64,000 nucleotides of DNA from Natronospirales bacterium (GCA_021816765.1 JAKAXB010000006.1:99267-163266); one strand, 5' to 3'. Positions 52,856 to 61,633 are shown, counted from the stretch's first letter. The notes: generated by a model from the letters alone, not told the origin. Numbers and translations: made by a program.

Positions 52856-53224
52856 TTACCTGGCCGCTTTCCGCACGAGTTCCGAAGGATGACTCATCAC
52901 CAGCCGTGCAAGCGCGGCATCCCGGGTGACGCTCGGTGGAAATGACTTGAGCGTTGCTATTATCTCCAGATTCTGGACGATATCCGCCGGCTGATTAAAA
53001 GCACAAGTCAGCAGGGAATCAATAGCAGTCACTACACCCCTTTTTCGTATGGCAAAAATGACCCGCATGCGCACGTCATCCACCGGATGACGCAGCGCAA
53101 GGATCAGTCGTTGATCGAATGAAGCAAATACCTTGAATTGACTGATATTTTCCCCGCATCCCGGACACACTTCCACCTGCCGTTCAAGCTGCATGAAACA
53201 GTAGGGACAGAATTCAATTTGCAT
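52856..53224 (-). CDS. Zinc-ribbon protein with HEAT-like helices
   Basis: A 122-residue protein from ATG 53224. An N-terminal zinc ribbon has Cys6, Cys9, Cys20 and Cys23 (CPYC and CPGC). The rest is helical and HEAT-like, with repeated ALRHPVDDVRMRVIFAIRKRG and LVMSHPSELVRKAAR segments. No family is recognised with confidence. It lies 59 bases upstream of pabC in the same direction. Function unknown. Confidence 0.6.
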   Translation of the reverse strand: MQIEFCPYCFMQLERQVEVCPGCGENISQFKVFASFDQRLILALRHPVDDVRMRVIFAIRKRGVVTAIDSLLTCAFNQPADIVQNLEIIATLKSFPPSVTRDAALARLVMSHPSELVRKAAR

Positions 53225-53656
53225 CTTTATTAATCCGTCCGCAAGCAATTACTCGGACCGCTCGCCGACAAAAATACAGAGAACACCTGACTGTCTCCTC
53301 CAAAACCCAAGGAAAGTCTGATTTATTCTGCGCTTCCCGCGATACAGGGACGTGCCGCCATTTTCAAGCGTTTGCGCACTTGAAAAATGCAGAAAACCAC
53401 GATTTTATTTCAAGGTCTTCGACTCTGAAAAATCCAAGGAATAGGTTTTGCAGCGGTTCTTCAAAGATCGCAAGGAATGGTCTCATGGGATCCGGGACTC
53501 CAACCCCCGAAAACCAGGGGCTGCTTGTGGACTGTACCTGATGGGTAACGAGCTTCTCAACATTACTCTGAACTCAAAATACAGGGTATGGTAAAAGGCG
53601 GAATTTGTGCTAGATTTACCCTAGAACTGCGAACTGCTCATGCAGCACAACGCAGG
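53225..53656. other. Non-coding region upstream of the fluoride riboswitch
   Basis: No gene is supported in these 430 bases. They contain a 26-base palindrome (53361-53386) and must hold the promoters of both the leftward zinc-ribbon gene and the rightward riboswitch operon. A possible -10 for the latter is TAGATT (53611-53616), without a good -35. Confidence 0.4.
53361..53386. repeat. Perfect inverted repeat TTTTCAAG / CTTGAAAA
   Basis: Eight-base arms separated by ten bases (inner part GCG-TTTG-CGC also pairs in part). Located about 135 bases upstream of the zinc-ribbon gene start and 310 before the riboswitch. Could be a regulator site or a hairpin; there is no T-run. Confidence 0.45.
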
Positions 53657-53696
53657 CGCGCGGGAATAACCGTTAACCCCGGTTATTTCTCGCGCG
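53657..53696 (+). other. Long imperfect hairpin directly 5' of the riboswitch aptamer
   Basis: CGCGCGGGAATAACCG (53657-53672) pairs with 53680-53696 through 8-bp (AATAACCG) and 6-bp (CGCGCG) helices with a small internal loop. It ends exactly where the aptamer begins, and could stabilise the 5' end of the transcript or stack on the aptamer. Confidence 0.55.
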
Positions 53697-53742
53697 GGTG
53701 ATGGAGTTCACCTCGCCGCTCGTGGAGCTGATGACTCCTACC
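53697..53742 (+). promoter_or_regulatory. Fluoride riboswitch (crcB motif)
   Basis: All conserved parts of the crcB/fluoride aptamer are present in order: stem GGTG/CACC (53697-53700, 53709-53712) around loop ATGGAGTT; stem GCTC/GAGC (53718-53721, 53725-53728); then TGATGACTCCTACC. The loop bases GGAGT (53703-53707) can pair with ACTCC (53734-53738), the defining pseudoknot. A further hairpin CAAGCC/GGCTTG (53752-53757, 53763-53768) follows as possible expression platform, without an obvious U-run. About 227 bases separate it from the first gene of the Hyf-like operon, on the same strand and with no gene between. Known fluoride riboswitches turn genes on when fluoride rises. Confidence 0.88.
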
Positions 53743-53969
53743 GAAAGCAGACAAGCCTTGGCGGCTTGCCATACTGGACGTAGAACTCAGAACTCTGCGG
53801 GGTACTGTGACGGTGAACTGCGGCCATACCAATAACGACACGCTGTCTTCTCCTTCCTCGTTTCGATCGTGTTGCGACAGACACTACGCTGGGCGTCCAA
53901 CACCCTGCGTAGCGCCTCACGCGTACATTCCACCGTCACTACCAGCTTTACCCCCTTGGAGATGCCGCC

Positions 53970-54920
53970 ATGTGGCAGAGCATCCTGTTTAACCTCATTC
54001 AGGTGGCGGTGGTGGTGGGCCTTGCGCCACTCGTCGAGGGCGTGCTGCATCGCATGGAGGAAAACGTGCAATCCAAGCGCGGACCCAATATTTTCCAGGT
54101 GTACCGCGACTTGTGGAAGCTGCTGCAGAAAGACGAGATCGTGTCGGAGGAAAGCTCGTGGATCTTCCGCGTGGCACCCTATGTGGCCTTCGTCATGCCC
54201 ATATTCGTAACGCTGCTCATCCCGGTGCTCACCCGCTATCCCCTGTTCTTCGCCTTCATGGGTGACATGCTGGCGGCGGGTTTCCTGCTGGCCCTTGGTG
54301 GCTTTTTCATGGCGCTGGCAGCGGTGGATGCGGCCAATCCCTACGGCGCCATGGGAGCCAGCCGTACCCGTATGGTGGGCTTTCTTGCCGAGCCGGTGTT
54401 CATGATGGTGTTCTTCACCGTATCGTTCACGGCAGGCTCCACCATTCCCTATATCGTACAAACGAGCTGGACCGCCGTCCCGGGTGGCTTCTTCGAGCCA
54501 GTGCATATTCTGGTCATACTGGCGTTCCTCATGCTGATCCTTGCCGACGAGTCGCGTATCCCGGTGGACAACCCCTCCGGCCAGTTCGAGCTGGCCATGA
54601 TCGGAAAATCCAAGTACCTGGAATATTCCGGGCGTGGCGCAGCACTCATCAAGTGGGCCGGTTGCATGAAATTTATGGTGCTCACCTGCGTATTGTGCAA
54701 CGTGCTAGTCACCCCCTGGGGCCTGGCCGCGGAGCACACCCTTGTTGCGGTGCTGCTGGCCATCCCGCTGGTGCTGTTCAAGACCCTGATTTTCCTCCTG
54801 GTACTGGTGGTCATCGAATCCTCGCTGGCGAAGCTACGCCTGTTCCGCATCAGTGAATTCCTGAGCGCGGCCTTCGTGATATGCCTGCTGGCGATGGTGA
54901 CGCGGCTCATGGGAAGTTGA
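53970..54920 (+). CDS. HyfC/HycD-like membrane subunit (NuoH family)
   Basis: A 316-residue membrane protein with about eight transmembrane helices, homologous to NuoH and to HyfC/HycD of group 4 hydrogenases; these anchor the peripheral arm and start the proton path. Family marks: NVQSKRGPNIFQVYRDLWKLL, AAVDAANPYGAMGASRTRM and LADESRIPVDNPSGQFELAM (cited in parts), which keep conserved acidic and arginine positions. ATG 53970 with GGAG nine bases upstream. It is the first gene behind the fluoride riboswitch; the next gene follows after eight bases. Confidence 0.88.
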   Translation: MWQSILFNLIQVAVVVGLAPLVEGVLHRMEENVQSKRGPNIFQVYRDLWKLLQKDEIVSEESSWIFRVAPYVAFVMPIFVTLLIPVLTRYPLFFAFMGDMLAAGFLLALGGFFMALAAVDAANPYGAMGASRTRMVGFLAEPVFMMVFFTVSFTAGSTIPYIVQTSWTAVPGGFFEPVHILVILAFLMLILADESRIPVDNPSGQFELAMIGKSKYLEYSGRGAALIKWAGCMKFMVLTCVLCNVLVTPWGLAAEHTLVAVLLAIPLVLFKTLIFLLVLVVIESSLAKLRLFRISEFLSAAFVICLLAMVTRLMGS

Positions 54921-54928
54921 AGCACGCC

Positions 54929-55597
54929 ATGATCAGCCTGTTCACCGAACCCCTGGATGCCTTTTGCGGTGGTTTCTTCCTGCTCACTGCCATCGGCATC
55001 GTCAGTACCCGCCAGATGCTGGCCTGCCTGCGCCTGTTCATGATACAGGCGCTGTTGCTGGTAGCGGCCGCCTTGCTTATTGGCGTCAAACTCTCCTCCG
55101 GTGACTTGGTGGCTGTTGCAGTCATCACCTTTGTCACCAAGGTCGTCGCTATCCCCTGGGTACTCAAGCTCAGCCTTGGTAGCGAGATCTACGCTCAGCG
55201 CGAGATAGATCAGGTGCTCAATATCCCACTTGCCCTGCTCATCTCCGCCGCGCTGGTCCTGTTCAGCTACTTCGTAGCCACGCCCATGGTAACCGCCGTG
55301 GGTCAGCCATTCACCAACATCAACCTGCCCATCGGGCTGGCGGGCCTTGTGCTTGGCGCCTTCACCGTGACGGTGCGCCGGGAAGCCATGGCCCAGCTCA
55401 TAGGTTTGCTCGTCATGGAAAACGGCGTGTTCTTCGCCAGTATCTCCATAGTGCCGCACCTGCCGGTGATCGCGGAAATCTCTGCAGCCATTGATGTACC
55501 GGTGATGTCTCTGATAATCGGTTTGCTGATACGGCGCATTCACAAGCGTACCGGTTCCACGGTGGTGAGCGAACTCGCTACCCTGCGGGAGGACTGA
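54929..55597 (+). CDS. HyfE-like membrane subunit
   Basis: A 222-residue protein with six to seven transmembrane helices. The C-terminal half resembles NuoK-type subunits (QLIGLLVMENGVFFASISI keeps a membrane Glu), as in HyfE of hydrogenase-4. ATG 54929, eight bases after the HyfC-like stop. Part of the same operon. Confidence 0.85.
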   Translation: MISLFTEPLDAFCGGFFLLTAIGIVSTRQMLACLRLFMIQALLLVAAALLIGVKLSSGDLVAVAVITFVTKVVAIPWVLKLSLGSEIYAQREIDQVLNIPLALLISAALVLFSYFVATPMVTAVGQPFTNINLPIGLAGLVLGAFTVTVRREAMAQLIGLLVMENGVFFASISIVPHLPVIAEISAAIDVPVMSLIIGLLIRRIHKRTGSTVVSELATLRED

Positions 55598-55601
55598 AAC
55601 G

Positions 55602-57053
55602 ATGCTCGCCGCCGTACTCATCCTCCCGCTTCTCGCCGCGTTGCTGGTGCTGTTGCCTATCGGCCACCGCGGCCGCTGGCCGGCGCTGGTCACGGTGCTG
55701 ACCAATGCCATTTTATTGGCTCTCGCGCTCGCCATCGTCGCGCACGTGTCACACGCGGGGGCACTGCATGAATGGAACCAGAGTCTCAGCATCGATGCCT
55801 TCGGCGCGCTGCTGTTGTTGCTGGTGACCTTTCTGGGCTTCACCACTGCCATCTTCTCCTGGGGCTATATCGTCGAACGCCGTATTGGCGCAACTCGCAC
55901 CGGCAAGGTACGTCTGTATTACACGCTCTACCATCTGTTCATCCTGTCCATGGTAGCGGTGCCGGTAATCTCTCACGTGGCGCTGGTGTGGATTGCGGTG
56001 GAAATGACCACGCTCATGTCGGCATTCCTGGTGGCCTATGAGGACACACCCGCATCGCTGGAAGCGGCCTGGAAATACGTGGTACTCACCAGCATGGGCG
56101 CTATCCTGGGTCTGCTCGGCATATTGATCCTTTACTGGGGCACGCGCGTCGCCGGTGACGTACCGTTCACCTGGGCAGGGCTCGTGACCGGTGCACCGCA
56201 CATGCCGAAGACTTTGCTGTGGACCGGCTTCCTGCTGATACTGGTGGGCTTTGGCACCAAGGTCGGCCTGGTGCCGCTGCATACCTGGCTGCCGGACGCC
56301 CACAGTCAGGCGCCATCGCCAGTGTGTGCGCTGCTTTCGGGTGTCGAGACCAGTACTGCGCTGTTCGTCATCCTGCGTCTGTTTCCGGTGCTGCAGGCGG
56401 CGCCATTGGTGGCGGATCCACGGCCGTGGTTCATTGCCATCGGCCTCGTCTCCGTCGGCGCGGCGGCGTTCCTGCTGCTGCATATCCGCGACTACAAGCG
56501 CATGTTCGCGTTTTCCACCGTGGAGCACATGGGCATTATCATGGTGGCGGTGGGTCTCGGGGGCATGCCGGCACACCTTGCCGCCATGTACCAGCTCACC
56601 GCCCACGCACTGACCAAGTCATTCTGCTTTTTTGCCGCCGGCACCACGCTGGTGGCCACCGGCACGCAGGAGGTGGGTGCCGTGCATGGATTGATCCACC
56701 GCGCACCGCTCGCCGGTACGGCCCTGTTCCTGGGAGGGCTTGCCATCGCCGGCGCACCGCCTTTCGTGGTGTTCATCAGCGAATTTTCCATCTTCCGTGC
56801 CGGGCTGGCTGATGGCCAGTATCTGAGCATCGCCTTGCTCGCGCTGTTCGTGGCGGTGGCGTTCTGCGCCCTCACCTTCCACATCAACCGCATCGTATTC
56901 GGCCGCGCGGAGGACGTACCTGCCCATGCGATACCCAGACCATGTCTTGCGGCACTCGTGATTGCGGCAATTCCCATGCTCATCCTCGGCCTCTATCTCC
57001 CCGGGCCACTCGCCGCACTGTTCCGGGCGGCGGCGGCGACTCTGGGACATTGA
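55602..57053 (+). CDS. HyfF-like antiporter subunit (NuoN/NuoM family)
   Basis: A 483-residue proton-conducting-transporter family protein with about 14 transmembrane helices. Signature parts are VWIAVEMTTLMSAFLVAYED (membrane Glu), FGTKVGLVPLHTWLPDAHSQ and RDYKRMFAFSTVEHMG with the expected lysines. HyfF/HycC-like. ATG 55602 with GGAGGA nine bases upstream, four bases after hyfE-like. Confidence 0.88.
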   Translation: MLAAVLILPLLAALLVLLPIGHRGRWPALVTVLTNAILLALALAIVAHVSHAGALHEWNQSLSIDAFGALLLLLVTFLGFTTAIFSWGYIVERRIGATRTGKVRLYYTLYHLFILSMVAVPVISHVALVWIAVEMTTLMSAFLVAYEDTPASLEAAWKYVVLTSMGAILGLLGILILYWGTRVAGDVPFTWAGLVTGAPHMPKTLLWTGFLLILVGFGTKVGLVPLHTWLPDAHSQAPSPVCALLSGVETSTALFVILRLFPVLQAAPLVADPRPWFIAIGLVSVGAAAFLLLHIRDYKRMFAFSTVEHMGIIMVAVGLGGMPAHLAAMYQLTAHALTKSFCFFAAGTTLVATGTQEVGAVHGLIHRAPLAGTALFLGGLAIAGAPPFVVFISEFSIFRAGLADGQYLSIALLALFVAVAFCALTFHINRIVFGRAEDVPAHAIPRPCLAALVIAAIPMLILGLYLPGPLAALFRAAAATLGH

Positions 57054-57059
57054 CGGAGC

Positions 57060-58667
57060 ATGGTCGTGGCCGCTGTCATGCAACGCCCCTCCGCCGCCTG
57101 GCAGGAATTGCACCGCATCTGCCCCGCACGCTGGCCGGAGGTGAGCGTGCGCACCGACCATACCATGCACATCGCGCACCTCATGGTCACGCCCACCACC
57201 ATTCGTCCGGTCTGTCTGTGGCTATTCGGCGAGGCGGAGTATCACTTCGCCACGCTGGTGACAGAGGAACTTGATGACACCTGGCATCTGACCTACGTGT
57301 TTTACGATCCGGCATGCCATGGCTGGGCCTACGTGGAACTACAGCAGCCGCTTGCACAAACTTCAGTGATGTCCATCGGCGATACCATACATGCCGCCGA
57401 CTGGCACGAGCGCGAGGCGGAGGATCTGTTTGGTCTGCGCTTCGAGGGCCATCCCAAGCTCGGTGAATTCGTACTGCACGAGAACTGGCCAGAGGGCGTG
57501 AATCCCATGCGCAAGCAGTTCGATGCGCACGCACCGTTTGCATACCACCAGCAGAAAACCGTGTGGCAGCCGCCCACCATCGTGGAAGCACCCGGTGCCT
57601 TCATCATGCCCATCGGCCCCGTGTATTCCGACTTCGCGGAATCTGCCCACTTCGTGATCGAGACTACGGGTGAGGACATGCTGCGCGTATTGCCGCGCTT
57701 CTTTTACAAATACCGCGGCGTGGAAAAGATTGCCGAGGGGAAAACCGCTGACCATGCATTGCTGCTCGCCGAACGCCTCTCCGGCAGCAGCGCCTTTGCC
57801 CACGGCTTCGCATTCTGCCGCGCCATGGAGAGCCTCTGCGAAACCGAGGTGCCGCCACGCGCGCGGGTACTGCGGAGCGCATTTGCGGAGCTGGAACGCC
57901 TGCGCCATCACGTGTCAGTCATCACCGGCATCTGCGCATCCACCGGTCTTGCGGTGGCGCAAGCCCAGGGTGCAATCATTGAGGAGGATTTCCTGCGTCT
58001 GACCGCGCAGGTCTGCGGCCACCGCTACCTGTTCGGTGTGCTCAAACCCGGGGGCCTCACTCTTGCCCCCGACGAGCAGCGTCTCGGCCTGTTGCGCGAA
58101 CGCGTGCACGCCCTCCATACGCGCCTTGAAGAGTTGCACACCGGTCTGCGCTACTCCAGCAGCTTCCTCGACCGCCTGGAGGACGTGGGCCTGATCCGCG
58201 CCGAGGTGGTGAAGGCATTCGGTCTTGTGGGGCCAGTGGCGCGCGCCTCGGGGAGTACAGCGGATCTGCGCAAGCTGTTCCGCTACGGCGCCTACGAGCA
58301 GGTGAATTTTGAGGTGCCGACAGAAACGCAGGGCGATGGTTACGCGCGCCTGCGCATACTGTTTCGGGAAGCGGCCCAGTCGATGGCAATCATTGAGCGG
58401 CTCCTGGACGACGTACCCCATGGACCGGTCTCCGCAGAGGTCATACCGCGGGCGGGCGCGGCGTTGGGTTTCGTGGAAGCCCCGCTCGGTGCCACTTTCC
58501 ACTGGCTGCGGCTCGATGCAGCGGGACGGGTGCAGCGCTATCGGGTGTCCACCCCATCCTTCCGCAATTGGCACGCGTTCCGTGTGGCGGTGGAGCATTT
58601 CTCCTTCCAGGACTTCCCCATCGTGCTTGCCACTTTCGGCCTGTCCAACGCCGAGTGCGATCGCTAG
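57060..58667 (+). CDS. HyfG/HycE-like large subunit (NuoCD fusion) lacking NiFe ligands
   Basis: About 535 residues: an N-terminal NuoC-like domain (about 30-165; DWHEREAEDLFGLRFEGHPK) fused to a NuoD/hydrogenase-large-subunit domain (about 180-535). In NiFe hydrogenases two CxxC pairs hold the metals. Here the first site reads RLSGSSAFAH (Ser241 and Ser244 where R-x-C-G-x-C is expected) and the last residues are TFGLSNAECDR with a single Cys instead of DPCxxC. It therefore cannot be a functional NiFe hydrogenase. This matches energy-converting-hydrogenase-related (Ehr) complexes. The start is uncertain: ATG 57060 or GTG 57066, which has GGAG seven bases upstream. Confidence 0.88.
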   Translation: MVVAAVMQRPSAAWQELHRICPARWPEVSVRTDHTMHIAHLMVTPTTIRPVCLWLFGEAEYHFATLVTEELDDTWHLTYVFYDPACHGWAYVELQQPLAQTSVMSIGDTIHAADWHEREAEDLFGLRFEGHPKLGEFVLHENWPEGVNPMRKQFDAHAPFAYHQQKTVWQPPTIVEAPGAFIMPIGPVYSDFAESAHFVIETTGEDMLRVLPRFFYKYRGVEKIAEGKTADHALLLAERLSGSSAFAHGFAFCRAMESLCETEVPPRARVLRSAFAELERLRHHVSVITGICASTGLAVAQAQGAIIEEDFLRLTAQVCGHRYLFGVLKPGGLTLAPDEQRLGLLRERVHALHTRLEELHTGLRYSSSFLDRLEDVGLIRAEVVKAFGLVGPVARASGSTADLRKLFRYGAYEQVNFEVPTETQGDGYARLRILFREAAQSMAIIERLLDDVPHGPVSAEVIPRAGAALGFVEAPLGATFHWLRLDAAGRVQRYRVSTPSFRNWHAFRVAVEHFSFQDFPIVLATFGLSNAECDR

Positions 58668-58680
58668 CGGGAGGACACGC

Positions 58681-59442
58681 ATGTTTAACTGGTTCTACAC
58701 AGGTCTAAAAACCGGTATCCGCACCACGCCCTACCCCGCAAAAACGGATGCGGCACCCGGCGTCTCGCCGGGCCGCCCACGCGCCACACGGTTCGATGCG
58801 CAGGTGGCAACGGTCCTGGCAATGCGCTGCCCCACGGGCGCCCTCGTCAGACACCAGCGCGGTGTGGATGTGGACTACCGCCATTGCGTGCATTGCTCGC
58901 GCTGCCGGCGCGACACCGGCAGCGCGGTAATGGACTGGTCACAGGACTACGATTGGGGTGCACTCGGCGCACAAGCTGAGCGTGCGGGACACCGTTTCAG
59001 GGACATCTTCGGCCATTCACTGCATATCCGCTTCCTGGACGCGGGCGCCTGCGGCGCCTGCATGAGTGAGGCGCGCCAGCTCAATAATCCGTATTACAAC
59101 ATTCACAGGCTGGGATTTTTCATCACCCCCACGCCGCGTGACGCGGACATCCTGCTGGTGGCCGGCCCGGTAACCGATGCCATGCGCATACCGCTGCAAA
59201 AGACCTACGCGGCCATGCCCGAACCCAAACGCGTCGTGGCCATGGGTGTCTGCGCGCTGTCGGGCGGGGTGTTTGGCCCGAGCTTTATCTCAGCCGGCGG
59301 TGTGGCGCAGGTGATTCCCGTGGATGTGCTGGTGCCGGGTTGTCCGCCGCCGCCGCTCGCCATCCTGCACGGCCTGCTGCTGGCGGTGGAACGCACCATG
59401 CCTTCCCTGCTGACGATGCGCGTAGCGGAGACAGAAACATGA
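58681..59442 (+). CDS. HyfH-HyfI-type fusion: half-ferredoxin plus NuoB-like small subunit
   Basis: A 253-residue protein. N-terminal part: Cys50-Pro plus Cys69, Cys72 and Cys75 form one 4Fe-4S site, as if the first Cys triad of a two-cluster HyfH/NuoI ferredoxin had been lost while the second cluster stayed. C-terminal part (about 105-250): NuoB/HyfI fold with Cys124, Cys127 (GACGAC), Cys191 and Cys221 (PGCPPPP), the N2/proximal cluster site. ATG 58681 with GGAGG seven bases upstream. Electron transfer through two clusters towards the HyfG-like site is implied. Confidence 0.85.
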   Translation: MFNWFYTGLKTGIRTTPYPAKTDAAPGVSPGRPRATRFDAQVATVLAMRCPTGALVRHQRGVDVDYRHCVHCSRCRRDTGSAVMDWSQDYDWGALGAQAERAGHRFRDIFGHSLHIRFLDAGACGACMSEARQLNNPYYNIHRLGFFITPTPRDADILLVAGPVTDAMRIPLQKTYAAMPEPKRVVAMGVCALSGGVFGPSFISAGGVAQVIPVDVLVPGCPPPPLAILHGLLLAVERTMPSLLTMRVAETET

Positions 59443-61586
59443 ATGCCGTTGCGTGGTTGCACGTATTCCTCATACTCGGCGCACTTAACGTGGCGGCTGC
59501 GGTATTCCTGAACGGTGCCACACAACGCCGGACCTTTATCCTGCTCGCCCTGCTGGAATCCACGGCGCTGCTCATGACGGGCGTTGCGACTTTTCTCACC
59601 GACACAGCCACATTGCAACCGCTTTGGCAGTTCCCATCCCTGGGCAGGATGCAATTGCGGCTCATGCCGTTCTCTGCACTGTTCCTGATGGTGACGGCGG
59701 TGGTATTCGCCGCCAGCCTGCCGTTTGCCGCGCACGACAGCGCGCAGTACGCGCGTGCCGCCAGCCGCCGCCTGTTCCTGGTGTTGTACCAGCTCTTGTA
59801 TCTCAGCATGGTGGTGGTGTTTAGCGCCGATGATGTGCTTTCCTTCCTGATTGCCTGGGAGATCATGTCGCTGCTGGTGTATGGCCTGGTGTTATTCGAG
59901 CACAGCCGCCCCGCAAGCCAGCGTGCCGCCTATCTGACCTTGGCATTAAGCGAGCTGGGCTCGGTGGCGGCGATTATTGGATTGCTGCTTTTTGCGGCGC
60001 TCACCGGCCACCTGGATTTCGCGGGATTGCGCGCCGGCAGCGGTGTCCTCAGCGAGGGTGCGCGCTGGGTGATTTTCCTGCTCACGTTCTACGGCTTCGG
60101 CGTCAAGGCGGGCATTGTGCCTGTGAACCTGTGGCTGCCGGACGCACACGCCGCCGCGCCACGCAGCGTCTCGCCGGTACTGTCCGGGGCCACGCTTAAT
60201 CTGGGCATCTACGCCATCATGCTGGTAAACATGGAACTGCTGCCAACGAATCAGACTGCTTTCGGTCTTGTTGCACTCATCACCGGCAGCGTAAGCGCGC
60301 TTATCGGCATCCTGTACGCCACCACACAAAATGATATGAAACGCGCGCTGGCACACAGCTCCATCGAGAACATGGGTATCGTCATCGCCGCCTTCGGCGC
60401 GAGCCTGGTATTCGCAAGCCTTAATCACCCCGTGCTCGCCGGCATGGCGCTCATCGTGGCGCTTTACCACATGATTAACCACTCCGTGTACAAGACCCTG
60501 TTGTTTATTGGCGCGGGTGCGGTGGATGCGGGCACTGGTACACACGAAATGAATCGCCTGGGCGGACTCATCCGCCGCATGCCCTGGACCACGCTGTTCT
60601 TCCTCGGCGGCATCATGGCCATCTGCGCCTTGCCGCCGTTCAACGGTTTCGTGAGCGAATGGCTGACCCTGCAAACCATGCTGCGCGCGGCGGAACTCAC
60701 CTCCGTGGCCGTCAGGGTCGGCTTTGCCCTGTCCGGTGCGCTGCTCGCGCTTACCGCCGGCCTCGCCATCACGTGTTTCGTGATGCTGTTCGCCATGAGC
60801 TTCCTGGGTATGGCCCGCTCCAAAGCGGCCTCTCAGGCCGGCGAAGCGCCGCACGCGGCCCGCATTCCCATGGCGGCACTGGCGACCCTCTGCCTCGCAC
60901 TCGGCGTGCTGCCGACTTATGTGATACCCGCTCTGGATGAAGTGACGGCACCGCTGGTGCACGCCCATGCCGTGGATAGCCTGGTGCCCGCCTTTTTCGG
61001 CGCGAATGCCGCGCACCCACATGGACTGCCAGTGGGCTTCATCCAGCAGTTCCATGCCATCGGAGCGCAGGTGGGGCAGACCCTGCTGCCCGGCCGTGGA
61101 CTCGTGGTGCTGCACCCCGGCGGCACGCGCAATCCGGTGGTATTCGCCATGTCCACAGGCTATACACTGCCGGTGCTGGCCGTGCTGTTCCTGATCGTGT
61201 ACGTCGTCTTCCGCGGCTTGACCAGCGGCCGGCAACTGCAGCGACGATCCGTGTGGGCGGGCGGCATCCGGCATTTCTCGCCGCGCACCACCTACACGGC
61301 AACGGGCTTCTCGGCGCCGGTACGGGTATTGTTCCATACCATCCTGCGTCCCATCGTCAGCGACGACGCCACGGAAACCGTCGGAGAACACTTCCGTACT
61401 GTCATCCGGCGCGAGACCACGGAGTTCCACATCGTGGACCGACTGACCTTACGACCGGTGACACACACGGTACTGTGGATCGCGGCACTGCTGCGCCGCA
61501 TGCACCGCGGTCGTGTTAACACCTATGCAGCTTACGTGCTGGCCAGTCTGTTGGTGGTGCTGGTGGTGGGGTTGTGGCCCGGCTGA
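59439..61586 (+). CDS. HyfB-like antiporter subunit (NuoL family)
   Basis: A 715-residue membrane protein with about 14 core helices and a C-terminal extension of about 140 residues that ends in one or two more helices. Signature parts: FLIAWEIMSLLVYGLVLFEH, FGVKAGIVPVNLWLPDAHAA, TTQNDMKRALAHSSIENMG. HyfB/HycC-like, probably the distal ion-translocating subunit. The ATG overlaps the preceding stop by four bases (ATGA). It ends the operon; the convergent gene stops 47 bases later. Confidence 0.88.
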   Translation: MNAVAWLHVFLILGALNVAAAVFLNGATQRRTFILLALLESTALLMTGVATFLTDTATLQPLWQFPSLGRMQLRLMPFSALFLMVTAVVFAASLPFAAHDSAQYARAASRRLFLVLYQLLYLSMVVVFSADDVLSFLIAWEIMSLLVYGLVLFEHSRPASQRAAYLTLALSELGSVAAIIGLLLFAALTGHLDFAGLRAGSGVLSEGARWVIFLLTFYGFGVKAGIVPVNLWLPDAHAAAPRSVSPVLSGATLNLGIYAIMLVNMELLPTNQTAFGLVALITGSVSALIGILYATTQNDMKRALAHSSIENMGIVIAAFGASLVFASLNHPVLAGMALIVALYHMINHSVYKTLLFIGAGAVDAGTGTHEMNRLGGLIRRMPWTTLFFLGGIMAICALPPFNGFVSEWLTLQTMLRAAELTSVAVRVGFALSGALLALTAGLAITCFVMLFAMSFLGMARSKAASQAGEAPHAARIPMAALATLCLALGVLPTYVIPALDEVTAPLVHAHAVDSLVPAFFGANAAHPHGLPVGFIQQFHAIGAQVGQTLLPGRGLVVLHPGGTRNPVVFAMSTGYTLPVLAVLFLIVYVVFRGLTSGRQLQRRSVWAGGIRHFSPRTTYTATGFSAPVRVLFHTILRPIVSDDATETVGEHFRTVIRRETTEFHIVDRLTLRPVTHTVLWIAALLRRMHRGRVNTYAAYVLASLLVVLVVGLWPG

Positions 61587-61633
61587 AGCGTGTAGCAACC
61601 GACCCAGGATAGTGTCGCGCCGGGCACACCGGC

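Noticed and set aside
53755..53770. Sigma-54 promoter (GG...GC pattern) before the Hyf-like operon
   Set aside because: The GG and GC doublets are six bases apart, not ten, and the bases instead form a hairpin after the aptamer.
53738..54506. Minus-strand ORFs opposite the start of the Hyf-like operon
   Set aside because: They are antisense to the riboswitch leader and the NuoH-family gene, His/Arg-rich and without ribosome-binding sites.
57060..61586. A functional hydrogenase-4 or formate hydrogenlyase
   Set aside because: The large subunit lacks all four NiFe cysteine ligands, and no formate dehydrogenase or maturation genes are in the window.
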